64,000 nucleotides of DNA from an uncultured Chitinophaga sp. (GTDB taxonomy: Bacteria; Bacteroidota; Bacteroidia; Chitinophagales; Chitinophagaceae): positions 434,001-498,000 of the forward strand of contig NZ_CAMLHC010000001.1 of NCBI RefSeq assembly GCF_946479755.1, given 5' to 3'. Both the position numbers and the translations under genes were made by a program. Below, piece after piece: positions 18,002-27,291 of the stretch (positions are counted from its first letter, which is position 1; each line of letters begins with the position of its first letter). The notes under the pieces are model-generated. The model was not told where the DNA came from. It was given only the letters and a program-made list of their open reading frames with translations, and ran no database searches.

Positions 18002-18997
18002 ATGAAACGAATGAAGTATGTTGGTGTACTCGTAATTCACCTCTTGATGTGTCATGTTGCCTTGGCGCAACAGGTAAAAATTATTTTTGATACGGATATG
18101 GACTCCGATGTAGATGACGTAGGCGCGCTGGCCATGCTTCACGGGTTTGTCGACCGGGGAGACGCAGCCGTACTGGCGATGATGGTATCCAGCCTCAACC
18201 CCTGGTCGCCGGGAGCCGTGGATGTGATCAATACCTTTTACGGCAGGCCGGACATTCCCATCGGCGCCGTGCAGCGGTTTGGCGTATATCATAAATCCAA
18301 ATACGCCAGGGCGCTCTGCGAAAAATTCAGGCATGATACCCCGCCGGAGCGGGATATACCGGATGCAACGATGCTGTACCGTAAAATATTGGCGGCGCAG
18401 CAGGATACCAGCGTGGTGGTGGTGACAGTAGGCGATCTGACCAATCTCTCTAACCTGTTAAAGTCAGCGCCGGACCAGTTCAGTGGACTAAAGGGCATTG
18501 ACCTGGTAAAAAAGAAGGTGAAACACCTTGTCTGCATGGGGGGCCGATACCCGGCAGACACAGATCCCCGTCCATGGGGTAATTTTAAACCCGATCCCGG
18601 CGCTACCCAACATGTTGCTGCTGCATGGCCTACCCACATCTATTTCACCGGTGGCGGAGCTTTCGCGGACAGTGTGCCAACCGGAAGAATTTTTTTTCAG
18701 GAAAAATATCAGCACACGCCGATGGCGTATGCGTACAAACTTTTTCTGAAAAGTTGGAACAGGAACTGGCATCACAGTGCAGACATCATTGCAGTGTATG
18801 TGGCTGTCAGAGGACATCTGCCTTACTTCAGATCAGAAGGGCATGGTTATAATCATATTTTCGAAGATGGGACCAATCTGTGGCGATCAGCGCCGCGGGA
18901 CGGCCGGCATTACCTGATAAGTACTTTTGCCGAAGGTGTTGATCCCAACTGCATTGCTGAAAAGTTTGATGAATGGATGGCGCCTCAGACACATTAA
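18002..18997 (+). CDS. secreted nucleoside hydrolase-like protein
   Basis: A 331-residue protein with a signal peptide (YVGVLVIHLLMCHVALAQ). The mature protein opens with KIIFDTDMDSDVDDVGALAM, the calcium-binding aspartate cluster of the inosine-uridine nucleoside hydrolase fold, followed by VVTVGDLTNLSNLL and the C-terminal HHSADIIAVYVAVRG region. Secreted relatives often sit beside utilisation loci, where the true substrate is uncertain and may be a glycoside rather than a nucleoside. The ATG at 18002 is used; one three codons later is possible. A terminator hairpin precedes it, so it may have its own promoter. Confidence 0.85.
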   Translation: MKRMKYVGVLVIHLLMCHVALAQQVKIIFDTDMDSDVDDVGALAMLHGFVDRGDAAVLAMMVSSLNPWSPGAVDVINTFYGRPDIPIGAVQRFGVYHKSKYARALCEKFRHDTPPERDIPDATMLYRKILAAQQDTSVVVVTVGDLTNLSNLLKSAPDQFSGLKGIDLVKKKVKHLVCMGGRYPADTDPRPWGNFKPDPGATQHVAAAWPTHIYFTGGGAFADSVPTGRIFFQEKYQHTPMAYAYKLFLKSWNRNWHHSADIIAVYVAVRGHLPYFRSEGHGYNHIFEDGTNLWRSAPRDGRHYLISTFAEGVDPNCIAEKFDEWMAPQTH

Positions 18998-19000
18998 AGA

Positions 19001-19038
19001 ATACCTGCAGACGGCAGCAGCGTCGTCTGCAGGTATTT
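19001..19038. terminator. bidirectional terminator
   Basis: AATACCTGCAGACG (19001-19014) pairs perfectly with CGTCTGCAGGTATT (19025-19038) around a 10-nt loop, followed by T residues. It lies between two convergent genes that end at 18997 and 19045. Confidence 0.75.
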
Positions 19039-19044
19039 TACCGG

Positions 19045-19947
19045 TTAATTCTCCGCCGGGAAATACGCATTTCCCGCCAGGTCTTCCGGTAAGGTGGCAT
19101 GAGAGGGAGTCCATCCCAGCGCTGATTTGGTTGCCTCGGCAGAGGTCTGGTTGTTGAACCGGGCGAAGTGTGCAAACCAGGTAAAGTGATCGTTTGCTTC
19201 ATCCGGGGCCAGAGACACCACGGGCACGCCGAGCTTTTCGCCGATGGCTGTAGCGATGATGTTAAAAGGAACACCTTGTTCTGCCACGGCATGGTAACGG
19301 GTGCCGCCATCGGCATTTTTCTCCAGCGCGAGGCGGTACAGGCGTGCCGCATCCCGCTGATGCACTGCCGGCCATACGTTGGCGCCGTCATTGATCATCA
19401 CGGATTTACCTTTTTCTTTTGCAAGACGGATCAGGATGGGAATAAAACCGCCCTTGTCTTCTTCTCCGTGCACGCTGGGAGGGAGTCTCACCACAGATAC
19501 GCGGACCCCTTTGGCTGCTATTTTATCGACCGCTTTTTCCGTGGCGACGCGCGGATTGATGTCGCTTTCGCTGCGGTCTTGTTCGGTGATGATGCCGTTT
19601 TTTGCCAGCACACCGGTAGCAGAGGTGACAATAAAAGGGCGCGTGGTACCAGCCAGTGTCTCGCCGATCGCTTCAATCACTTGTTCATCAACGGCGCACA
19701 TTTCCTTAAACCGCGAAAAATCATGGATAAAACCGAGGTGGATAACACCGTCAGCGTTCGCGGCGCCTGCTTTCAGGCTGTCGATGTCGGTGAGGTCGCC
19801 CTGGTGCGCTTCAGCGCCGAGGGAGATTAATTTTTGCGCGGCCGCTTCAGAACGGGCCAGCCCCGCAACCTGGTGGCCAGCCGCCAGCAGCTCTTTCACT
19901 ACGGCGGTGCCTACAAATCCGGTTGCGCCGGTTACGAATACTTTCAT
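19045..19947 (-). CDS. NAD(P)-dependent extended SDR oxidoreductase
   Basis: A 300-residue Rossmann-fold protein. The dinucleotide motif TGATGFVG is at residues 7-14, followed by LVRS-like VAGLARSEAAAQ, GDLTDIDSLKAG (adenine pocket) and a substrate-domain segment ARLYRLALEKNADG. This matches the extended short-chain dehydrogenase / NAD-dependent epimerase group. The classic YxxxK catalytic pair is not evident, so it may be an atypical reductase rather than a sugar epimerase. Monocistronic; the upstream region (19948-20265) contains TTGTAGCC direct repeats that may be its operator. Confidence 0.85.
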   Translation of the reverse strand: MKVFVTGATGFVGTAVVKELLAAGHQVAGLARSEAAAQKLISLGAEAHQGDLTDIDSLKAGAANADGVIHLGFIHDFSRFKEMCAVDEQVIEAIGETLAGTTRPFIVTSATGVLAKNGIITEQDRSESDINPRVATEKAVDKIAAKGVRVSVVRLPPSVHGEEDKGGFIPILIRLAKEKGKSVMINDGANVWPAVHQRDAARLYRLALEKNADGGTRYHAVAEQGVPFNIIATAIGEKLGVPVVSLAPDEANDHFTWFAHFARFNNQTSAEATKSALGWTPSHATLPEDLAGNAYFPAEN

Positions 19948-20265
19948 GCTTTATGTGTTTTGTCTCACAAAGTTGAGCACAAACGACATGATATTTGTAG
20001 CCGGAACACGTCATCTTGTAGCCAAAAACGGGGGCCTGATTCTCAGGGGCGGCAGATCGCTGTTTCAAGGGAGTGGTGGTGCCACACCAATGTAAATAAG
20101 TACCTTATCATAACGATAAACCAGTAAAAACCTACACTAACCTACTTTTATAGTGTATATATGGAAATCTTTTCCATATCTTGTTAAAGACGATGTACAT
20201 ATAGTATTCGCGATTCCCTATAGCTGTCTTTCAATCAGAAAACAATTTCACGTAAAACATATACA
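19948..20265. other. 318-bp intergenic region with direct repeat and palindrome
   Basis: No convincing coding frame. It holds a direct repeat TTGTAGCC (19995-20002 and 20016-20023, 21-bp pitch) next to the oxidoreductase start, several short GC-rich inverted repeats near 20030-20090, and an AT-rich half upstream of the EthD lipoprotein with a perfect palindrome at 20159-20179. It serves as the divergent promoter region of the two flanking genes. Confidence 0.5.
20159..20179. promoter_or_regulatory. perfect 9-bp inverted repeat, operator-like
   Basis: ATATGGAAA (20159-20167) and TTTCCATAT (20171-20179) flank a TCT centre. It lies 87 bp upstream of the EthD lipoprotein start in an AT-rich stretch. 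The symmetric 21-bp site looks like a dimer operator; no regulator gene is adjacent. Confidence 0.4.
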
Positions 20266-20721
20266 ATGAAAGTAAACATCAGCTTACTGTTTTTGGGTCT
20301 TGTAATATTTTTCGGCTGTCAGCAAAATAAACCGGTGGAAAGCAATCCGGCAGCGGTCAGCACCGCTGTGGAGACTAAACCGGTAGCAACTCCGGACGTT
20401 CACAAAGGCATGGTAAAAGTCTCCATATTATATCCGGGCGGAAAAGGCAAGACCTTCGATATGGATTATTATATGAAAAGTCATATACCGCTGGTAAGGC
20501 GTGTATTTGAACGTTCCCTGAAACATGTGGCCATCGACAAAGCCGTTGGTTCCGGCGGACCGGATACACCCACTCCCTATATGGTGATGTGTAATTTGTA
20601 TTTTGATGAGCTGTCGGCTTATGAAAAAGCGTTGGCGCCGTATGTGGATACCTTTAAACTGGACTTCCCCAAATACACGAACGTGGCGCCGGTGATACAG
20701 ATCAGCGAGGTAGTGGAGTAA
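20266..20721 (+). CDS. EthD-domain lipoprotein
   Basis: A 151-residue protein. The signal peptide ends at IFFGC, so it is a lipoprotein (Cys about 18). After a low-complexity linker rich in V, A, T and P, an EthD / dimeric alpha-beta barrel domain starts at about residue 49: VKVSILYPGGKGKTFDMDYY, SHIPLVRR, then the strand YMVMCNLYFDE and PVIQISEVVE. EthD proteins are usually cytoplasmic and linked to ether or polyketide catabolism; a lipid-anchored form is less usual. No pathway genes are adjacent. Ends 12 bp before a strong terminator. Confidence 0.8.
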   Translation: MKVNISLLFLGLVIFFGCQQNKPVESNPAAVSTAVETKPVATPDVHKGMVKVSILYPGGKGKTFDMDYYMKSHIPLVRRVFERSLKHVAIDKAVGSGGPDTPTPYMVMCNLYFDELSAYEKALAPYVDTFKLDFPKYTNVAPVIQISEVVE

Positions 20722-20733
20722 AGATATAAAAAC

Positions 20734-20773
20734 AAAAAAGCCGCATGGAGCAGATGTTCCATGCGGCTTTTTT
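20734..20773. terminator. bidirectional rho-independent terminator
   Basis: AAAAAAGCCGCATGGA (20734-20749) pairs perfectly with TCCATGCGGCTTTTTT (20758-20773), with an 8-nt loop. It lies between the EthD gene and the convergent TlpA-like gene and should stop both transcripts. Confidence 0.88.
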
Positions 20774-20785
20774 TACAACACCCTA

Positions 20786-22225
20786 TCAGAGATACTGTTT
20801 GAGTTGTTTGATCAGCTCAAGGTTGTCGCTTGGCCTTTTGGCGTCCCAAACGGCTACGTCACCGTTTTTGTCGAGGATAATATAGCGGGGAATGCCATTG
20901 AACTTAGGAACGATTCTGTTAATATCCTGATGCAATGCCTTGTTGGTACGAAGGTTAATACCCTTGAGGGGCAGGCGCTGCGCCATTTGTTTCCACGCTT
21001 TGTCGGCGTTGTCGTTGTCGATGGATAGGTAAACCGTCTGTACGCCTAACTGGTGCAGGGTGTCGTGCAGCTCAAGGGAGTATTGCAGTTCTGCCCGGCA
21101 GGGACTGCACCAGGTGGCCCAGAGATCGATGTAGGTGACCTTACCTTTCAGCGCCGCTGCCACTTCTTTGAACTGGTTCATCTTATCGTAGTTGGCGAGG
21201 TACTGTACGGCTTTGTTGGGTCGTTTATCGGCATCGTAGTAGGCGATGACCTTTTGCACTTTTTTCTCCAGGTAGGGTGTCAGCTGGCTGTGGGGGAACT
21301 GTTGCCTGAAATCCCTGAAGTTGCCGATCCATTCTTTTTCGTACAGGTTAGCGCCAATGCCGGAAATGATGCTGTTGGCCCATGCATACTCCAGGGTGGC
21401 GCCTTTCAGTGTTGTTTTGAAGAAATCTATTTTTTGTATTTCAGGAATACCGGGTTGGAAGATGAGTTTTCCGCTGTCGGCTATTTCCTGGTAACTGTCA
21501 TACCGTTCCAGCATCCAGGAGTAGCCGGGAGCAATTAGCAGTTGGGTGAAAGGAGCTGCTTCGTCATAGATTTTTTTCCATACGGGTAAAAAATCTTTGC
21601 GGAACTGTGCAACGGCTTCCGGCTGTTGTTCTTTCTCTCTGAAGGTGAAAAAGAAATTATCGGACAACGTGCTGAGATAGTTAATGTCGATGGAACTGAG
21701 AAGTGCCTGTCTGAAGGCTTCGCTGATTTTTCCCTCCCGGAATAATGTTTCTACGGCGGCCTTCTTTTTATCGGCTGCTTCTTTAGCAGCAGCAACGCGT
21801 GCTTCGGCAGCGGGGATCTTGTTCAGGTTGGCAGCGGCTATCCGGGTGTCGTCGCGAAAATCAAACGTCTTGATGAGGTCCTGACCGGCCTGCTGGTCGC
21901 CGGAGACGTTGTAATAGCTGCTGTCGGCTTCGATCGTATAGGTTTGCCCCGGCGTCACGAACAACCGTACCTGGTTCCAGTTATTCGTTAAGGTGAGAAA
22001 CCCTGGCTTTTTGATATCGACGACCTGCTGAAATGCGCCGGTAGTGGCATCCAGCGGCAGGCGGATACTGGCGCCGGAAAATTGTTTGCCGTCAACCGGA
22101 ATGTTGGCCGTGATGACAGGGTCGGGCGTATTTTTGTATATGCCTTTCAGTATCACCTGTTGCCCCCGGGAAGGGAGGGCTGCCAGTAAAAATAAACAGA
22201 ACAGCGCTGATTGCGGTTTAAACAT
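20786..22225 (-). CDS. secreted TlpA-like thioredoxin-fold protein
   Basis: A 479-residue exported protein with signal peptide LFCLFLLAALPSRGQQ. The N-terminal 340 residues contain a DUF4369-like beta domain and a helical, lysine/alanine-rich middle part (about 130-170). The C-terminal redoxin domain has the active site WCSPC (C373, C376) in IDLWATWCSPCRAEL and the cis-proline in NGIPRYIILDKNG. It should act in the periplasm as a thiol-disulfide reductase. It is the last gene of the sigma-FecR-SusC-SusD series, 15 bp after susD. This combination occurs repeatedly in Bacteroidota; the function of the redoxin in nutrient uptake is unknown. Confidence 0.9.
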   Translation of the reverse strand: MFKPQSALFCLFLLAALPSRGQQVILKGIYKNTPDPVITANIPVDGKQFSGASIRLPLDATTGAFQQVVDIKKPGFLTLTNNWNQVRLFVTPGQTYTIEADSSYYNVSGDQQAGQDLIKTFDFRDDTRIAAANLNKIPAAEARVAAAKEAADKKKAAVETLFREGKISEAFRQALLSSIDINYLSTLSDNFFFTFREKEQQPEAVAQFRKDFLPVWKKIYDEAAPFTQLLIAPGYSWMLERYDSYQEIADSGKLIFQPGIPEIQKIDFFKTTLKGATLEYAWANSIISGIGANLYEKEWIGNFRDFRQQFPHSQLTPYLEKKVQKVIAYYDADKRPNKAVQYLANYDKMNQFKEVAAALKGKVTYIDLWATWCSPCRAELQYSLELHDTLHQLGVQTVYLSIDNDNADKAWKQMAQRLPLKGINLRTNKALHQDINRIVPKFNGIPRYIILDKNGDVAVWDAKRPSDNLELIKQLKQYL

Positions 22226-22240
22226 ATGAATAAAATTTTA

Positions 22241-23650
22241 TTAAGGATTCTGGGTAATGTTGTTGGTTAGCGCAGCGGGCGGTATCAGTAGCGTATAACG
22301 GTTACTGTTAGGTGCCAGGTCGATGGTTGTTCCGTCTTTCAGGTAATGGTGCGCGGTAAAACCGAAAACCGGGTCGTTGTTAAGCCGTCGCATGTCGAAC
22401 CACCGGGCGCCACGGAAAAGCAGCTCTTTCCTTCGCTCCGCCAGTACTATTTTCATCGCCTGCTGTGCGTCAGTAGCTGTCAGCGGAGCATATGCGGCGG
22501 CGAGGATCCTGTTTTGTCGCAACAGGTTGATGTCTGCCATCGCTTCTGCTGTCTTGCCCTGGCGCGCCTTTGCTTCCGCGCGGACCAGGTACATCTCCGG
22601 GGTAGTAATGCTGATGTTGATGTAGTACAACCTGCGCCCATTGTACAGGTAGTTTGTGTCCAGCTTGCCGGTCTCTTTGTTGGTGGCGGTATCCACCACG
22701 AGGAACATGTTACGGAGGTCATGTGCTTCAAACATCTTCACGGTAGGCAGGCTGACATACTGCCCGGCAAGTCCGGCCGGACGGGTATACAGCTGCACGT
22801 GGATGTTCTCCGGAGAAGTGATCATATCAGCGAAAGGAGGGTTGTCAACAGGCACATAACGGCCATTCTGCACTTTATAGATCTTATTGTAATCGATCAG
22901 GCGGGCATTGTATTTTAATGCGCTGTCCGCCATCTTCGCGGCTTCAGCATAGTTGCCCTGCAGCAGCTGTACCCGGGCAAACAGGCCAAAGCCCGCGCCT
23001 CTGGTGAGGACATACGAATGAATGGCGGAGGTGGGCAACTCCTTCACGGCCGCGCTGAGATCTGTGTTGATCAGCTCGTAGGTGGCTTTGATATTGCTCC
23101 TGTCCGGAATAGGCAAAGCAATATCGTTGGTAGTGATCCATGGCACACCCGGATCGCTGGCGGCCGTAGCGGTATTAAAAGGTTTGCAGTAAAGATTCAC
23201 GAGGTACCAGTAGCACCAGGCCCTGCCCAGCTTCGCCTGCGCGCGGATGGCCGCTTTGCGTTGCGGCGTGCCGCCGTCGGCCGCGTCAATGTTATTGATG
23301 ATGGCGTTGTACTGGTAGATATTGTTGTACATCAGGTTCCAGGCGGAATTGTATTTCCAGTCCTCCGGCGTCGTGTAGATTTCCGGCAGCCACAGATAGG
23401 TCCGGCTTTGGGTGCTGTTTTCTTTCAGCAAAGATGCTTTGTCAACATCTTTATAGAAAAAATCGTCGGAGAGCATATCCAGGTCGGTAGGTAGCATCCG
23501 GGTCATGTTTTGCCCGTTGAGCAGCCGCTCCAGGTCTTCCACGGTTTGTGGTATCACATACCCCTTGGGTTTTACGTCCAGGTATTTCTTGCAGGAGGAA
23601 AAGCCCATCAGACTCAAGATGGCGGCAATCAGTATCGTTGTTTTTTTCAT
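22241..23650 (-). CDS. SusD/RagB-family lipoprotein
   Basis: A 469-residue lipoprotein with signal ILSLMGFSSC (Cys20) followed by KKYLDVKPKG. SusD features are LERLLNG near the N-terminus, KLGRAWCYWYLVNLYCKPF in the middle, and PEMYLVRAEAKARQGKTAEA and AERRKELLFRGARWFDMRRL near the C-terminus. It forms a pair with the SusC just upstream (14-bp gap). The region SDPGVPWIT is typical of the group linked to TlpA-like partners. The ligand is unknown; no glycosidase is nearby, so a peptide or small ligand is possible. Confidence 0.92.
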   Translation of the reverse strand: MKKTTILIAAILSLMGFSSCKKYLDVKPKGYVIPQTVEDLERLLNGQNMTRMLPTDLDMLSDDFFYKDVDKASLLKENSTQSRTYLWLPEIYTTPEDWKYNSAWNLMYNNIYQYNAIINNIDAADGGTPQRKAAIRAQAKLGRAWCYWYLVNLYCKPFNTATAASDPGVPWITTNDIALPIPDRSNIKATYELINTDLSAAVKELPTSAIHSYVLTRGAGFGLFARVQLLQGNYAEAAKMADSALKYNARLIDYNKIYKVQNGRYVPVDNPPFADMITSPENIHVQLYTRPAGLAGQYVSLPTVKMFEAHDLRNMFLVVDTATNKETGKLDTNYLYNGRRLYYINISITTPEMYLVRAEAKARQGKTAEAMADINLLRQNRILAAAYAPLTATDAQQAMKIVLAERRKELLFRGARWFDMRRLNNDPVFGFTAHHYLKDGTTIDLAPNSNRYTLLIPPAALTNNITQNP

Positions 23651-23664
23651 GATGTCTGCAGTGT

Positions 23665-26600
23665 TTAAAAGTCAAGGTTTACACCGAAGGAATAGGAAGG
23701 CATTACCGGCATGGTGCGGTTACGGCCGTCAAATGCTTCGGGGTCAATACCCAGGTCGTTCCGGGTGATGGTCCACAGGTTACGCGCATTGGCCGTCAGT
23801 TGCAGGCCTCTTACCATCTTCCATTTGCTGACCGTTTTAGGGGAGAAGGTATAACGCAGCGTTACATCGCGGAGTTTGATATAACCGGCGTCAAACACAT
23901 TCACATCGAGATAGCTGCCGTAATACACGGAGGCGTAATAAGCGGAATTGTCCAGGATCACGTTCGGGATATTCGTGCGGCCTTCATCGCCGGGCTGTTT
24001 CCAGGCGTCTTTCAGGCGTTTATCAAAACTGTTGACGCCCCGGTATACCTGCGGCATTGCCTGTCGCTTTACATGACCCAGGTAGAAGACGAACATAAAA
24101 TTGAGGTCAAATCCCTTATAGGCGAAATTGTTCGACAAAGCGCCGGTATTCACGGGGCGCGTGGTACCGGAATAATACACCATGTTCAGATCGTAATAAT
24201 ATTTGTCCGGCGCTATTTTACCGGTAGCATCCAGCAGTTGTATCTGGCCTTTGTCAGGTGTCAGGCCGCCGTAGCGGAAGCTGTACAGCGAACCATAGGG
24301 ATCGCCCTGGATAAAGGGACTACGGCTGGCAATGGCGGAAGGAGTGAGGACGTCACTGCTGAGCGCCACTTTGGTGATCTTACTTTTGTTGTGGGCATAG
24401 GTGAAAGTAGTGCTCCACTCAAATTCCTGCGTCTTTATGTTTTGGCTCATCAGTTGCAGCTCCCATCCGGTGTTGTTCATGCTGGCGGTATTGATACTGG
24501 CGGAAGTGAAGCCCAGCGTGGGATTGATGTCCTGGTCGCCGAGCAGGTCGGTGCTCTTCCGGACGTAGTAATCCGCTTTGCCGGACAAACGGTTATGCCA
24601 CAACGTAAAGTCGATGCCGATGTTGGTGACGGTTGTCTTTTCCCATCTCAACTGGTTGTTGGCCGGTGTGGTGATGCTGTTGTACGGCAGGTTGGTGAAG
24701 TAGTTGGTACCGTTGGTGGCGATCATGAACGGTCCGCTGTTCTTGGGGATGTTGCCGTTGATACCATAGGTAGCCCTTACCTGTAAGTAGTCCAGGAATG
24801 AAAGCCGTTGTATAAACGCTTCGTTGGAGGCAATCCAGCTGACGCCGCCCGACCACATGGGACGATAAAGATATTTGGGATCGGTACCGAATAAGTTGGT
24901 GGCATCCATACGGATGCTCCCGCTGGCCACATACTTACGGCGGAAGGTATAGGCTGCATTGCCGAAGGCGGATACGAAGCGGTCCAGCCGGTAGGAGTAA
25001 CCATCTTCCAGGCCGCTGAAACCGTTCTGTATGGCCTGTAAGGTGCCGGAGATGGTTTTCAGCCGTTGTATGTCGATGTCTACAAATTGCAGGCTGTTGT
25101 CGTCATAACCATACTTGGTGAAGTAGCTGCCGGTGGCTTTGCTCTGTCTTCTCTCTACGCCGGCTACCGCTGCGATATTGTGATCACCGCGGATATCTTT
25201 GTTGACGTTAATGAGTCCCCGTAACAGGTAAGAGGAAAAGTTACTGCGTGTCTCCTTTATCTTACCGCCCTGTGGCAGGTTGAAAGTCGGGCCGGCAAGC
25301 GTGCCATCCGCGTTGGTCACAATGTTGCCATTGCCATCCCGCTGCGGAACGATGAAGTCGTTCACCTCTTTTATCAGTGTAGGCTCATCACGATGGGTGA
25401 ATATTTTGTTGTAGGAAGATCCGTTTTCCAGCTGGTAACTCAGGTTGATATCGATCCCGGGTATGATACTGTATTTGATGGCTGCCTGCAGCCGGTTGTA
25501 GACGCTGTTGGTGGTATTCTCAATGAGGTTTAACTGTTTGAGCGGATAAAACGATTCATCGCCCAGCCCCCATGCCAGTCGTTGTCCAATGGTGAAATCG
25601 TTGGAATTGTTCTGGTTGGCAGGGTCCGAGTTGCGGTTCACCGCCAGGGGCTGCCCCTGTGCGTCCTGCAGCATGGAATAAGGCTTCAGGCGGTATATTT
25701 CTACCGGGTCTAACGGTGTGGCAGTAGCGTCGGTATAGGTGAGGTTGGCGCTGACGCTGAACGATAGTTTACTGGAGACGTTGTAGTTGTCTTTCAGCAG
25801 GAAGCTGTAGTTTTTGGTCCTGTCTTTCAGCGCATAACCGCGGGTGTCGGTGAGGCGCAGGGAGCCGTAGTAATTATTTTTCTCGTTGCCGCCCATAAAC
25901 GACAGGCTGTGGTTCTGTGTGAGCGGCGCCTGCATCAGCAGGTCGCGTATCTGCTGACTATTGTCCAGTCTGCCAAGGGAGTCCACCGCTGCGGCGTATT
26001 GCGCCGGTGTTATGCGTTTGGCGACGGAGTCCATATAGAAACGTTCAAAGGCGGAGAATGCGCCGCCACTGTTACGGGCGTAGGTTTCGATATTTGGATT
26101 TGCCAGCAGGCGGTTGATCGCGATATCTTCCGTGGCGTCCAGGCGGTTCAGGTAGCCCAGGTTGGGCTTGGGCTCGAACTGGAAGTTGTTATTATAGGTG
26201 AATTGTATCTTGCCCTGTTTGGCGGTCCTGGTGGTGATCACGATCACGCCGTTGGCGGCGCGGGCGCCCCAGATAGAGGCGGCAGCAGCATCTTTGAGGA
26301 TGGTGATGCTCGCCACATCATTGGGGTTGATGGCGTCCAGCGCGCCGTCAAACGGAAAATTGTCTATCACGATCAGCGGCCGCTTGGTACCGTACAGCGT
26401 GGACACGCCGCGGATGGTCAGCCCGTCGCCGGAGGCGCTGCCATTGTCTTTGCCATTGAGAAGCATCAGCCCGGGCACCTGTCCCTCCAGGCGTTCGAGC
26501 ACGTTGGTCTGTACGCGGTTGGACAGCTGTTTGGACGTTACGACATCAAAAGCGCCGGTAGCCCTTTCCCGCGGTATGTTCTGGTAACCGGTATTGCCAG

Positions 26601-27279
26601 TCACTTCTACCTCGACGATCTTTGCCACGGAAAGACGCAAACGAACGGTGAGGGTACGGTTGCCTTTGGCGGCGATCTCCGATTTCTCATATCCCACCAT
26701 GGTGAATACCAGCACCGCATCGGTGGCGTCCGCGCCGGGAAGCCGGAAATGTCCCTGGTCGTTGGTGGCTGTCCTGTGGTTGGTGCCTTTTACCATCACA
26801 GACACGCCGGCAAGCGGAGCGCCTTTTTCATCGGTGACGGTGCCGGTGATACCGGTTGCCTGCGTTGCGCCGGGTACAACGGGAGACGTTACGCTCCGTG
26901 GTTTAATGAAAATGGTCTTGTCTTCCAGTGACCAGGTGAGGGACTGCTGGTCGAGCACCTGTTGCAGAACGGCTTCTACACTGACGGCTTTCACCGCGAG
27001 CGATACCCTTTTAGATTCATTGAGTGTTCCTTTCTGGAAGAACACCACGAATCCTGTTTGTTGTTTGATCGCTTTGAATACATCGGTCAGCAAAACATTT
27101 TTACCGGCAAAAGTGACGCTCTGTCCCATGGTACGCGCAGATAGTTGTAGGCACAGGGAGAGTAGGAATACTGTTGTTAGTTTCATGATACGCAGTGATT
27201 TTGTGAACCGCTGGCATCGGCGTTGTTGTGTGGTGGGCACAACCCGGCGACCACCGGATTTTTTTCTGGTAAAATCCAT
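23665..27279 (-). CDS. SusC/RagA-family TonB-dependent receptor with STN domain
   Basis: A 1204-residue importer. A hydrophobic signal lies at about 34-52 (MKLTTVFLLSLCLQLSA). The STN domain follows (VLLTDVFKAIKQQTGFVVFF), then a carboxypeptidase-like domain (ITGTVTDEKGAPLAGVSV), plug (LEGQVPGLMLLNG, TIRGVSTLYG) and barrel. In place of the usual VVVGYG motif it has VEVTGNTGYQNIPRERATGA, a known variant of this SusC group. The ATG at 27279 is preferred over one at 27333 because it sits in CAAAGTTATG, matching the context of the first SusC. STN and the upstream FecR/sigma genes indicate ligand-induced signalling. Confidence 0.92.
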   Translation of the reverse strand: MDFTRKKSGGRRVVPTTQQRRCQRFTKSLRIMKLTTVFLLSLCLQLSARTMGQSVTFAGKNVLLTDVFKAIKQQTGFVVFFQKGTLNESKRVSLAVKAVSVEAVLQQVLDQQSLTWSLEDKTIFIKPRSVTSPVVPGATQATGITGTVTDEKGAPLAGVSVMVKGTNHRTATNDQGHFRLPGADATDAVLVFTMVGYEKSEIAAKGNRTLTVRLRLSVAKIVEVEVTGNTGYQNIPRERATGAFDVVTSKQLSNRVQTNVLERLEGQVPGLMLLNGKDNGSASGDGLTIRGVSTLYGTKRPLIVIDNFPFDGALDAINPNDVASITILKDAAAASIWGARAANGVIVITTRTAKQGKIQFTYNNNFQFEPKPNLGYLNRLDATEDIAINRLLANPNIETYARNSGGAFSAFERFYMDSVAKRITPAQYAAAVDSLGRLDNSQQIRDLLMQAPLTQNHSLSFMGGNEKNNYYGSLRLTDTRGYALKDRTKNYSFLLKDNYNVSSKLSFSVSANLTYTDATATPLDPVEIYRLKPYSMLQDAQGQPLAVNRNSDPANQNNSNDFTIGQRLAWGLGDESFYPLKQLNLIENTTNSVYNRLQAAIKYSIIPGIDINLSYQLENGSSYNKIFTHRDEPTLIKEVNDFIVPQRDGNGNIVTNADGTLAGPTFNLPQGGKIKETRSNFSSYLLRGLINVNKDIRGDHNIAAVAGVERRQSKATGSYFTKYGYDDNSLQFVDIDIQRLKTISGTLQAIQNGFSGLEDGYSYRLDRFVSAFGNAAYTFRRKYVASGSIRMDATNLFGTDPKYLYRPMWSGGVSWIASNEAFIQRLSFLDYLQVRATYGINGNIPKNSGPFMIATNGTNYFTNLPYNSITTPANNQLRWEKTTVTNIGIDFTLWHNRLSGKADYYVRKSTDLLGDQDINPTLGFTSASINTASMNNTGWELQLMSQNIKTQEFEWSTTFTYAHNKSKITKVALSSDVLTPSAIASRSPFIQGDPYGSLYSFRYGGLTPDKGQIQLLDATGKIAPDKYYYDLNMVYYSGTTRPVNTGALSNNFAYKGFDLNFMFVFYLGHVKRQAMPQVYRGVNSFDKRLKDAWKQPGDEGRTNIPNVILDNSAYYASVYYGSYLDVNVFDAGYIKLRDVTLRYTFSPKTVSKWKMVRGLQLTANARNLWTITRNDLGIDPEAFDGRNRTMPVMPSYSFGVNLDF

Positions 27280-27286
27280 AACTTTG
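27279..27286 (+). promoter_or_regulatory. -7 box of a predicted antisense promoter at the susC start
   Basis: TAACTTTG on the plus strand is an exact TAnnTTTG box. Its first base is the complement of the A of the susC start codon, the same overlap as at the first SusC gene. I do not see a good -33 TTTG at the expected distance, so the promoter is weaker on paper than its counterpart at 9483. Confidence 0.42.
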
Positions 27287-27291
27287 ATCTG

